Part shown: one piece after another, positions 38,028-45,670 of the stretch
How positions within the stretch are numbered: the first letter of the stretch is position 1
Layout: each line of letters begins with the position of its first letter
DNA from: VXNE01 sp965203615
GTDB lineage: Bacteria; Pseudomonadota; Gammaproteobacteria; Pseudomonadales; Azotimanducaceae
Assembly: GCA_965203615.1 (NCBI GenBank)
Contig: OZ241900.1
Coordinates: 3,906,001-3,970,000 of the forward strand
Direction: 5' to 3'
DNA length: 64,000 nucleotides
The notes under the pieces: model-generated
Database searches by the model: none
What the model was told of the DNA's origin: nothing
What the model saw: only the letters and a program-made list of their open reading frames with translations
Made by a program: the position numbers and the translations under genes

Positions 38028-38074
38028 ATGCCCCGCTCCGGCGGCGTGACCGCGAGCGTTTTGCGCGTCTGATC

Positions 38075-39580
38075 CTATCGCTTCGGTAAAGCGAGTCGGA
38101 CCGGCGACCAGCGCAGGTATTCGGCTTCCTGTTCGAGGTCGAGTTGGGTCAGCGGATGCTGGCCGATCCAGTTTCCCGGGAACGACAGTCGGATGAAGTC
38201 GTCTTCGGCGCGAACGTCGAAAGGCGGCAGCGCCATGTCCGACCGGCTGCGGTGCAGCACGACTGCAATCCGCAAGAGGACGCACAGCCTGGCGAGATCG
38301 AGGGCGTCGACGAAATCTTCGGCGGGAAACTTGCGCCGGTGGGCTCGGACCAGCAGCGAAAGCCGATGCTGTTCCGGACGCGAGAAGCCGGGCATGTCCA
38401 TATTGTCCAGCAGGTAACCGCCGTGCTTGTGGTACTGGCTATGGGCGATATCCAGGCCGATTTCGTGCAGCGAGGCGCTCCAGCGCAACAGGGGGACGAG
38501 ATTGGGATCGATATCGTTCCAATAGGGTGCGACCCGATCGAGGAGATCCTGCGCTGTCGCGGCCACGCGCCCGGCGTGGTCCTGATCTACGTTGAATCGT
38601 CGGGCCAGGTCGAGCACGGTCTTCTCGCGAATGTCCTGGTCGTGAATCCTCCCCAGGAGGTCGTGCAGCAGGCCTTCGCGCAACGCGCCGTTGGATACGG
38701 TCAGTCTGTCGATGTCGAGCGCGTCGAAGAGGGCGCGCATGATCGCCACTCCGCCGGGAAATACCGGTGCGCGTTGGCCGTCCACGCCGGCGAAGTCGAG
38801 ATTCTCGGTGTGGCCGCATTCGATCAGCCGTTGCCTGACGTGATCCAGGCCTTCACGCGTAATGTCGTTGTTGCCCATTTCCGATGCGATGATGTCGTGC
38901 ACGGCGATGATGGTGCCGGAGGCGCCAACGGCATTGTCCCAGCCGCGGGCCAGGAATATGCGCTCGATGATCTCGAATTCCTGCCGCGCGACTCGCTCCG
39001 CCGCTGCCATGCCAGCCGCATCGATACGGCCGTCGCCGAAGTAGGTGTCAGATAGATCCGCGCAGCCAATATAAAGACTTTCAGCGAGTTGCGGCTGAAA
39101 GCTCTCTCCCAGAATCAACTCGGTGCTGCCGCCGCCGATGTCGATGACGAGCCGCGTGTCGTGGTTGTCCTCCAGCGAGTGGGAGACGCCGAGATATATC
39201 AGCCGCGCTTCCTCTCGACCGCTGATGATCTCCACCTGGTGGCCCAGGACTTCCTCGGCGCGAGCGATGAACTGTTCGCTATTGCGTGCCTTTCGCAGGG
39301 TATTCGTGCCCACTACGCGCACGTTGCGCTCCGGCAACAGACGCAGGCGCTGACTCAGCCGCTCGAGGCATTCCAGCGCCCGGGCGGTCGTCCCGGGGCT
39401 GAGCATGTTGGCCGGGCCGAGACCCTCGGCGAGGCGCACCATTTCACGGTGTTTGTCGACGACCTGGAGACGATCGCCCCAATCGAGGGCGACGATGAGG
39501 TGAAAGCTGTTGGAACCGAGGTCCAGCGCAGCGTAGGTTTGCTTTGCGTCGTTTTGCGGACGGGCGCTGAGTTCGGCCAT
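38075..39580 (-). CDS. ppx: Exopolyphosphatase / GppA-type phosphatase
   Basis: 501 residues. The N-terminal actin-like phosphatase fold shows ALDLGSNSFHLIVA and VIDIGGGSTELILG, and the C-terminal half is an HD-like helical region (HKHGGYLLDNMDMPGFSRPEQ). Length and the long C-terminal domain fit Ppx as well as GppA; the ppk neighbour favours Ppx. It degrades polyphosphate and may hydrolyse pppGpp. Its promoter faces the gap that holds repeat copy C. Confidence 0.92.
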   Translation of the reverse strand: MAELSARPQNDAKQTYAALDLGSNSFHLIVALDWGDRLQVVDKHREMVRLAEGLGPANMLSPGTTARALECLERLSQRLRLLPERNVRVVGTNTLRKARNSEQFIARAEEVLGHQVEIISGREEARLIYLGVSHSLEDNHDTRLVIDIGGGSTELILGESFQPQLAESLYIGCADLSDTYFGDGRIDAAGMAAAERVARQEFEIIERIFLARGWDNAVGASGTIIAVHDIIASEMGNNDITREGLDHVRQRLIECGHTENLDFAGVDGQRAPVFPGGVAIMRALFDALDIDRLTVSNGALREGLLHDLLGRIHDQDIREKTVLDLARRFNVDQDHAGRVAATAQDLLDRVAPYWNDIDPNLVPLLRWSASLHEIGLDIAHSQYHKHGGYLLDNMDMPGFSRPEQHRLSLLVRAHRRKFPAEDFVDALDLARLCVLLRIAVVLHRSRSDMALPPFDVRAEDDFIRLSFPGNWIGQHPLTQLDLEQEAEYLRWSPVRLALPKR

Positions 39581-39758
39581 CTGCGCGAAATTCTACCCCC
39601 TCGTAGAGACCTCCTACCACCTGGAATCTCTCTGCTTCGGGACACGGATCCCGGAACGGATTGGGACACACATCCAGGGTTGTCGGGGACCGGGACCCTG
39701 CCCGGGGACAGTCATTCGCCACGCGTGGGGTAACATGGCATCCTTACCGGAGGGACGT

Positions 39759-39866
39759 ATGAAAAATGCCCCACAGCCGTCGCCTACGGCGCCGCCCGCG
39801 GCCCGGCCCCGCTCGTCGATCATGGAACAACCGCCCCCGGTCGCTGGCGCTCCCGGAGGCGTTTGA
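39759..39866 (+). CDS. Short ORF through repeat copy C (leader or interrupted start)
   Basis: An ATG at 39759 with a strong GGAGGG site opens a 35-codon Pro/Ala-rich frame that is essentially the repeat itself and stops at 39864-39866, three bases before the flavin reductase start. I read this as the original ribosome site and start codon of the reductase, split from its gene by the repeat. A functional leader peptide with translational coupling is the alternative. Confidence 0.4.
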   Translation: MKNAPQPSPTAPPAARPRSSIMEQPPPVAGAPGGV

Positions 39867-39872
39867 TCCATG
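39759..39872 (+). repeat. Dispersed two-hairpin repeat, copy C
   Basis: Plus-strand orientation, from TATGAAAAATGCCCCACAG to GTTTGATCCATG. It shares CACAGCCG, GGCCCGGCCCCGCTCGTCG, CATGGAACAA and TCGCTGGCGCTCCCGG with the other copies. Its terminal ATG (39870-39872) is the start codon of the flavin reductase. Confidence 0.87.
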
Positions 39873-40358
39873 ACAGTTTTCCAGGATCGGGAGTTTCGGG
39901 AAACAATGGGTCAATTCTGCACCGGCGTCGTCGTCGTCGCCGGCGTGGACGAGAGCGGAATGACGGGCTTTTCGGCCCAGTCTTTCGTGTCGTTGTCGTT
40001 GGACCCGCCCCTGATCGCGGTCTGTCCGGCGAAGTCGAGCACGAGCTGGCCGCGGATCAGGGATGCGGGCGGGTTCTGCATCAACGTGCTGGCCGAAGGT
40101 CAGCGGTCGGTCAGCGAGACATTCGCGCAAAGCGGCCAAGTTGCCGACATCGGCTGGCGAACGGGCGTGTCCGGAGCGCCGATACTCGATGGCGTGCTGG
40201 CTTACGTGGACTGCGCCCTTGCGGCGGAACACGACGCCGGCGATCACACGATCGCGGTCGGGCGCGTCCTGGACATCGACATTCTCGATGTCTCAGGGCG
40301 CCCGCTATTGTTCTTTCGCGGCGGCTACGGCGGCTTTACGGAGACGGGTTCGCCATAG
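39870..40358 (+). CDS. Flavin reductase-domain protein (FMN-binding split barrel)
   Basis: 162 residues. The split-barrel pattern is clear: MGQFCTGVVVVAG, GMTGFSAQSFVSLSLDPPLIAVCP and GGFCINVLAEGQRSVSETFA. Such proteins reduce FMN/FAD with NAD(P)H, often to supply a monooxygenase; no partner oxygenase is adjacent. The ATG lies at the end of repeat copy C and no ribosome site is visible in the bases right before it. It is followed after 75 bases by glcB on the same strand. Confidence 0.85.
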   Translation: MTVFQDREFRETMGQFCTGVVVVAGVDESGMTGFSAQSFVSLSLDPPLIAVCPAKSSTSWPRIRDAGGFCINVLAEGQRSVSETFAQSGQVADIGWRTGVSGAPILDGVLAYVDCALAAEHDAGDHTIAVGRVLDIDILDVSGRPLLFFRGGYGGFTETGSP

Positions 40359-40433
40359 TCGAGGCCGCGCTTGCGGGCACGCGGACGGAAACGGTATTTT
40401 GCCCGTCACTATTACGGAGGATAGCGAGGCACC

Positions 40434-42617
40434 ATGACGGAACGGGTTCAGCGGGGCGGGTTGCGAGTGGCCAAGGTACTCGACGATCTTGTGGCGGAGC
40501 GCATGCTGCCGGACACCGGCATCGACCTCGACGCATTCTGGCGCGGCTTCGAGTCCATCGTCGACGACCTCACGCCGAAGAACCGCGCACTGCTCGCCAA
40601 ACGCGACGCGCTGCAGGAGCAGGTCGACGCGTGGCACCTGGCGCGCAGGGGTCGGGCGCACGACGCCGCCGGCTACAAGGCGTTCCTTTCGGAGATCGGC
40701 TACATCGTTCCGGAAGGCGGCGATTTCGAGATCGAGACCGCCAACGTGGACCCGGAAATCGCTTCGGTTGCGGGGCCGCAACTCGTCGTCCCCGTAATGA
40801 ACGCGCGCTACGCGCTGAATGCGGCGAATGCGCGCTGGGGAAGCCTTTACGACGCCCTCTACGGAACCGACATCATCGATGAGACCCCCGGCCGCGAAAA
40901 GGGAGACAGCTACAACCCCGCCCGCGGCGAATTGGTCGTGGGAAGGACCGCGCAGGTGCTCGACGAGATTGTTCCGCTGGCGCAGGGGTCTCACGCGGAC
41001 GTGTCGAGTTACCAGGTCGATGCGTCGAACGGAAGCTCCGCGCTCGGCATCACGCTGTCGTCCGGGGATCGGACGGGTTTGGCCGATCCATCGCAGTTCG
41101 CGGGCTTCGTGGGGGAGGACGAGCTATCCGTCGTGCTCCTGCGGCACAACAACCTGCATATCGAGATTCAGATCGACCGCAACCACGACGTGGGTGCCGC
41201 GCACCCGGCGGGCGTCAAGGATGTCGTGTTCGAGTCCGCCCTCACCGTGATCCAGGACTGCGAGGATTCCGTGGCCGCCGTCGACGCGGACGACAAGTCA
41301 CTCGTCTATGGCAACTGGCTCGGGCTGATGCGCGGCGACCTGACGGAGACATTCGAAAAGGGCGACCAGACCATCGTGCGCCGATTGGCGCCGGACCGGA
41401 CCTACACCGCTCCGGACGGCAGCTCGCTGACCCTGCCGGGGCGCAGCCTGATGCTGGTTCGCAATGTCGGTCATCTCATGACCAACGACGCGGTCCTCGA
41501 CAGCCGCGGTGACGAGGTGTTCGAGGGCATCCTCGATGCGGCCATGACGGGGCTTGCCGCGGTGCACGACCTCAGGCGCAACGGCAGCTTCGTCAATAGT
41601 CGGGCCGGCAGCGTCTATATCGTCAAGCCGAAGATGCACGGCCCGGAAGAAACGGCTTTCACCTGCGAGTTGTTCGACCGCGTGGAGGATGTCCTCGGCC
41701 TAGACCGAAATACGCTGAAGGTCGGTGTGATGGACGAAGAACGGCGCACGAGCCTGAACCTGCGCGAATGCATACGCGTGGCGCGCGAGCGGGTGGTCTT
41801 CATCAACACCGGTTTTCTTGATCGTACGGGCGACGAGATCCACACCAGCATGCAAGCCGGCGCCATGGTCCGCAAGGAACCCATGAAGCAGGAAACCTGG
41901 ATCATGGCGTACGAGGACGCCAACGTCGACGCGGGATTGGCGACCGGCTTTCCGGGAAGGGCGCAGATCGGCAAGGGCATGTGGCCGAAGCCGGACGAGA
42001 TGAAGGAGATGCTCGCGACCAAGTCCAATCACCCGACGGCGGGCGCGGACTGCGCGTGGGTGCCGTCTCCGACCGCGGCAACGCTGCACGCGCTGCACTA
42101 CCACGCGGTGGACGTCGCCGCCCGCCAGCGGGAACTGCAATCCCGTCTCCGCGCGTCGGTGGACGACATTCTCAAGATACCCCTGCTCGTCGGCGAGAAC
42201 CTGTCGTCCGGTGACGTGCAGGCGGAACTCGACAACAACGCCCAGGGCATTCTCGGTTACGTGGTGCGCTGGATCAACCACGGCGTCGGCTGCTCAAAAG
42301 TGCCGGACATCAACGACGTGGGGCTGATGGAGGACCGGGCGACCTGCCGCATATCGAGCCAGCACATCGCCAACTGGCTGCACCACGGCATCGTCAGCCA
42401 GGAACAGGTGCGCTCGACCATGGAGCGCATGGCGGCGGTCGTAGACGGGCAGAACGCCGACGACGAGGAGTACATGGACATGGCGCCGGCATTCGACGAC
42501 AGCCTCGCCTTCCAGGCGGCCTGCGACTTGGTGTTCAGGGGACTGGAACAGCCCAACGGCTACACGGAGCCGATCCTGCACGCGCGGCGGCGGGAGCTGA
42601 AGGCGCGGGAAGGATAA
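40434..42617 (+). CDS. glcB: Malate synthase G
   Basis: 727 residues, the normal size of the G isoform. It condenses glyoxylate with acetyl-CoA to malate. Signature stretches include VVPVMNARYALNAANARWGSLYDALYGTD, the glyoxylate/Mg region FVNSRAGSVYIVKPKMHGPEE, and the C-terminal catalytic portion with INDVGLMEDRATCRISSQHIANWLHHG. The start ATG follows GGAGGATAGCGAGGCACC. No isocitrate lyase or glycolate oxidase gene is nearby; glyoxylate could come from amine or purine breakdown. Confidence 0.96.
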   Translation: MTERVQRGGLRVAKVLDDLVAERMLPDTGIDLDAFWRGFESIVDDLTPKNRALLAKRDALQEQVDAWHLARRGRAHDAAGYKAFLSEIGYIVPEGGDFEIETANVDPEIASVAGPQLVVPVMNARYALNAANARWGSLYDALYGTDIIDETPGREKGDSYNPARGELVVGRTAQVLDEIVPLAQGSHADVSSYQVDASNGSSALGITLSSGDRTGLADPSQFAGFVGEDELSVVLLRHNNLHIEIQIDRNHDVGAAHPAGVKDVVFESALTVIQDCEDSVAAVDADDKSLVYGNWLGLMRGDLTETFEKGDQTIVRRLAPDRTYTAPDGSSLTLPGRSLMLVRNVGHLMTNDAVLDSRGDEVFEGILDAAMTGLAAVHDLRRNGSFVNSRAGSVYIVKPKMHGPEETAFTCELFDRVEDVLGLDRNTLKVGVMDEERRTSLNLRECIRVARERVVFINTGFLDRTGDEIHTSMQAGAMVRKEPMKQETWIMAYEDANVDAGLATGFPGRAQIGKGMWPKPDEMKEMLATKSNHPTAGADCAWVPSPTAATLHALHYHAVDVAARQRELQSRLRASVDDILKIPLLVGENLSSGDVQAELDNNAQGILGYVVRWINHGVGCSKVPDINDVGLMEDRATCRISSQHIANWLHHGIVSQEQVRSTMERMAAVVDGQNADDEEYMDMAPAFDDSLAFQAACDLVFRGLEQPNGYTEPILHARRRELKAREG

Positions 42618-43146
42618 ACCGCTGCCTGGCTCCTCGTGGGGCCGGATTTCCGAACTGCCGGTGATCGGGCGTTGTCAGAGTGGTTGGATCACCATGAGGA
42701 TCACTCGGTGTCCGCGCCGTAGGCATCCGACGAGAAGTCGATAGGACTGTAGACTTCGCGTTGTGGCAGTTCGAGGTCTACACTATCGTCTCCGACGATT
42801 CGGCGAATCGTTGTGCCAAGAGGTGCCTCAGCCACCGGCTCACCCCTTCGTATGCGTCGCCAAACACGCCCCAACGAGGCGCTAGCAAGGTTCAGTTTTG
42901 TGACGACTGATCCTATCGGCATTACTTCTTGTCTCCGCAAGATTGGCAAAGCTTCCACCGCTCCATAATACCGGAGTATTCCTTGACCTTCTCCGGCTAA
43001 CGGGTTGTATGTAGGTTCAATGCGATGGACCTTGTAGGCATGCTCTCATGCAGGTTGACAGGGGAGCCCGACGCGCTGACGATGCCCGTAACGGTTCACC
43101 CATTTGGCTGGTAGCGGCGTGAACGCGAACTCAGGAGACTCGACAC
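42618..43146. other. Gene-poor stretch of lower GC
   Basis: About 530 bases between glcB and the coiled-coil gene, noticeably richer in A/T than its surroundings. Apart from one doubtful minus-strand frame (42701-42958) I see no gene, hairpin or repeat I can support. Confidence 0.5.
42701..42958 (-). CDS. Doubtful small hypothetical protein
   Basis: 85 residues from a GTG, or 73 from the ATG at 42922 that has GGAGACAAGAAG before it. The sequence is protein-like but matches nothing I recognise. RRIRRGEPVAEAPLG has a faint look of Phd/VapB-type antitoxins, not enough for assignment. Codon use is less GC-biased than neighbours, which could mean recent gain. The gene may not be real. Confidence 0.35.
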   Translation of the reverse strand: MEALPILRRQEVMPIGSVVTKLNLASASLGRVWRRIRRGEPVAEAPLGTTIRRIVGDDSVDLELPQREVYSPIDFSSDAYGADTE

Positions 43147-43395
43147 ATGGCAGCCGTCACGCTTGACCAACGCGTAGCCACGATAGAAACGCGTGTAGCC
43201 GCGATAGAAACGGACATCGCAAAGATTGAAGCGGACGTTGCAAATATCAGGACGACGATGGCAACCAAGACGGATATTGCCGAGCTCAAGACCGTCATTG
43301 CCGAGAAGGAAACGGCGCAGGTTCGTTGGCTCCTCGGAATCATGGTAACGGCGGCGGCTACGATGGGTGTGGCCGTTTTCAAGACATTCACGTGA
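43147..43395 (+). CDS. Short coiled-coil membrane protein
   Basis: 82 residues. Residues about 5-57 form a coiled coil made of a near-exact seven-residue repeat (VATIETR, VAAIETD, IAKIEAD, VANIRTT), and a single C-terminal membrane helix (WLLGIMVTAAATMGVAVF) anchors it. This layout resembles small DUF1640-like or phage-associated coiled-coil proteins; the function is unknown. The DNA shows the matching 21-bp repeats, so the gene has grown by internal duplication. The stop codon coincides with the edge of repeat copy D. Confidence 0.7.
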   Translation: MAAVTLDQRVATIETRVAAIETDIAKIEADVANIRTTMATKTDIAELKTVIAEKETAQVRWLLGIMVTAAATMGVAVFKTFT

Positions 43396-43507
43396 GTGCC
43401 CCACAGCCGACGCCTTCGGCTTCGCCTGTGGCCCGGCCCCGCTCGTCGACCATGGAACAATCGCGCCGGGTCGCTGGCGCTCCCCGGACACGTTTGTTCC
43501 ATGAAAG
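43394..43507 (+). repeat. Dispersed two-hairpin repeat, copy D
   Basis: Plus-strand orientation, from GAGTGCCCCACAGCC to TTTGTTCCATGAAAG. It shares GGCTTCGCCTGTGGCCCGG and GTCGCTGGCGCTCCCCGG with copies A and E. The sequence after its end (AAAGTGTGCCC) looks like the first bases of a second, lost unit, as in the A-B tandem. The TGA stop of the coiled-coil gene lies across its left boundary. Confidence 0.87.
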
Positions 43508-43590
43508 TGTGCCCGATTGAATGATGAAGCGGCCCGCTGGCAACAACCGACTGGGTCGCACGCCATTTGAAGTCTCGCCCCGACCAGTAG

Positions 43591-45126
43591 CTATTCGCTT
43601 GCGATGGATGTAGCCCACTCAGGCAACACGCCAGGGTCGATGTCGAACACAACGAGCCCCAAGGTATAGACCACGCTCGCGATCACGAGCGCGCCGATCA
43701 GGTTGAGGAATATCCCGGCCCGGGCCATTTGCGCGATGCTGATCCGGTTGCTGCCGAAGACGATGGCGTTCGGCGGTGTGGCTACCGGCATCATGAACGC
43801 GCACGAGGCGGACATCGTCGCCGGAATCATCAGGACGAGCGGGTGCGTGCCCGAAACTACCGCTACGGCCGCGAGGATCGGCAGGATCATCTCGGTGGTG
43901 GCGGTATTGCTCGTCAACTCGGTCAGGAACGTCAGCGAGAGGCAGACCGCGAGAATCAGCAGGAACGTGGGCAGTTCGCCCGCGGCACCGAACTGGCTCC
44001 CGACCAGTTGTGCCAGTCCGGTCTGCTGAAAACCCGTCGCCAGCGCGAAACCTCCGCCGATCAGCAGGACGACATTCCAGGGCAGCCGGGGAATGACCCC
44101 GGCATCCAGCAGGCGCGTCGCTCCTCCTTCCGTGTTGCGCGCCGGAATGAGGAACATGAGCGATGCCATGGTGATGGCGACGGTGCCGTCGTCGATGAGC
44201 TTCGGCCAGGGCAGAAGTCCGGACCAGCCGGGAAGGCTGAACGCGCCCAGGTTCAGGTCGGCGCGAAACACCCAGAGCAGGGCGGTGGTGGCAAAGACCG
44301 TGAGGACGGCGCGTTCCTCGAAAGACATCGGCCCGAGGCGAGCACGCTCTTGATCGATGAGCGTACGGTCGGCTGCGATTTCCGCCGGCGCCCGGTAGAG
44401 GACCTGGGTGATCAGCAACCAGGCCACGAGCAGCATGATGACGCCGACGGGGAAGGCAACGATCAGCCACTGGCCGAATGCGATCTCCGGCGCATTGGGA
44501 AACATGATCTGGTAGATGCGCACGAACGACAGGTTGGGCGGCGTGCCCACCAGGGTGGTCATGCCGCCGGTCGAGCACCCGTAGGCGATGCCGAGCATGA
44601 GCCCGGTCGAAAACGGCCGCGCGCGGTCGCCTGCGCGTTCTTCCATCTGGGAGACGATCGCCAGGCCTATCGGCACCATCGTCACCGCCGTTGCGGTGTT
44701 CGAGATCCACATGGACAGGAATGCGGCGGCGACCATGAAGCCCAGCACGATGCGGGCGGGCCCGCCGCCGACGTAGTGGATGATGCCGAGCGCGATGCGC
44801 CGGTGCAGGTTCCACTTCTCCATGGTCAGGGCGATCATGAAGCCGCCGATGAACAGCACGATGGTGCTGTTGATATAGACGGGCGCCGTTTCGCGCCCGG
44901 CCATGATACCGAGCAGGGGGAACAGGACCAGCGGCATCAGCGCGGTGGCGAACAGCGGGATGGCTTCGGTGATCCACCAGATCGCCATGAGCGCCGCTAC
45001 CGCGGCAAGCCGGCTTGCCGCCGCATTGGTCGGGTCGACGGGAAATGCCAGCAGCAGCGCGAACGCCGCGATCCCCAGCCAGAAGCCGAATACGCGCGCC
45101 TTGTCCCTGGTGGTTCGTTCGGTCAT
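43591..45126 (-). CDS. SLC13/DASS-family sodium-dicarboxylate symporter
   Basis: 511 residues from the ATG at 45126. A polytopic membrane protein with the two symmetrical SNT motifs that build the sodium and carboxylate sites: SNTATAVTMVPI in the first half and SNTATTEMILPI in the second. Substrates of the family include succinate, malate, citrate and sulfate; a C4-dicarboxylate would suit the nearby malate synthase, but this is inference. It is divergent from the tautomerase gene. Confidence 0.9.
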   Translation of the reverse strand: MTERTTRDKARVFGFWLGIAAFALLLAFPVDPTNAAASRLAAVAALMAIWWITEAIPLFATALMPLVLFPLLGIMAGRETAPVYINSTIVLFIGGFMIALTMEKWNLHRRIALGIIHYVGGGPARIVLGFMVAAAFLSMWISNTATAVTMVPIGLAIVSQMEERAGDRARPFSTGLMLGIAYGCSTGGMTTLVGTPPNLSFVRIYQIMFPNAPEIAFGQWLIVAFPVGVIMLLVAWLLITQVLYRAPAEIAADRTLIDQERARLGPMSFEERAVLTVFATTALLWVFRADLNLGAFSLPGWSGLLPWPKLIDDGTVAITMASLMFLIPARNTEGGATRLLDAGVIPRLPWNVVLLIGGGFALATGFQQTGLAQLVGSQFGAAGELPTFLLILAVCLSLTFLTELTSNTATTEMILPILAAVAVVSGTHPLVLMIPATMSASCAFMMPVATPPNAIVFGSNRISIAQMARAGIFLNLIGALVIASVVYTLGLVVFDIDPGVLPEWATSIASE

Positions 45127-45290
45127 GGGTTTGACGGGTGTCTTCGTCCGGTTTGCCTTGCCGTTCGGCAGGCTGCTCGAACGGCAAGGTCGATCCATCG
45201 TAGCACGCGGTTCGGGTGCACACCGCCGTCGACTGCATGCCGTGCGCTACACTCAACGAAACTTGTCGACGCGGCTCAAGCGGACCAATC

Positions 45291-45665
45291 ATGCCAATCG
45301 TTGACGTTGAAATCGTGACGGGCACGGCCGAACCGGAGGTGGTCGAAAAGGAGACGCTTCAGCTTCTTGCCGACGAACTGGGAAACTTGTTTGGCAGCGA
45401 TCCTGGTGAAAGCTGGATCAAGCTGCGTTCGATTGACCAGGACGCGTATGCGGAGAACCTGGCAGGGAGCGAATCGAACGTGCGTCCCGTCTTTGTCCAC
45501 ATCCTGCGGGCAGAATTGCCTGACCGCGGAGCGCTACGGCGAGAAATGGCGGGAGTTGCGGAGATCGTCGCCCGAATACTGGACCGTCCTCGCGGGAACG
45601 TGCACGTGCTCTACGCGCCGGGCGCGCAAGGCCGCATCGGTTTCGGCGGGACGCTCCTCGAGTGA
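45291..45665 (+). CDS. Tautomerase-superfamily protein
   Basis: 124 residues. The start was set at the ATG that leaves Pro as residue 1 after Met removal (MPIVDVEIVTG), the catalytic base of 4-oxalocrotonate tautomerase and related enzymes. Length equals two beta-alpha-beta units, as in the malonate-semialdehyde decarboxylase and MIF-like groups. FVHILRA and GNVHVLYAPGAQGRIGFGG are present in the second unit. The substrate is unknown. It ends 5 bases from the convergent ABC exporter gene. Confidence 0.78.
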   Translation: MPIVDVEIVTGTAEPEVVEKETLQLLADELGNLFGSDPGESWIKLRSIDQDAYAENLAGSESNVRPVFVHILRAELPDRGALRREMAGVAEIVARILDRPRGNVHVLYAPGAQGRIGFGGTLLE

Positions 45666-45670
45666 TTCGG

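Noticed and set aside
38028..38074. Frameshift or missing gene between convergent ppk and ppx
   Set aside because: Both genes are full length and the 47-base gap is an ordinary convergent junction.
39600..39720. Run of GGGAC-type motifs after ppx as a terminator or repeat
   Set aside because: The pieces do not form a consistent unit or a stable stem by eye, and the region is on the promoter side of ppx.
43096..43652. Minus-strand frames (156 and 173 residues) across repeat copy D
   Set aside because: They combine the opposite strand of the coiled-coil gene with the repeat. Low complexity and no start signal. They do show that the repeat tends to be stop-free.
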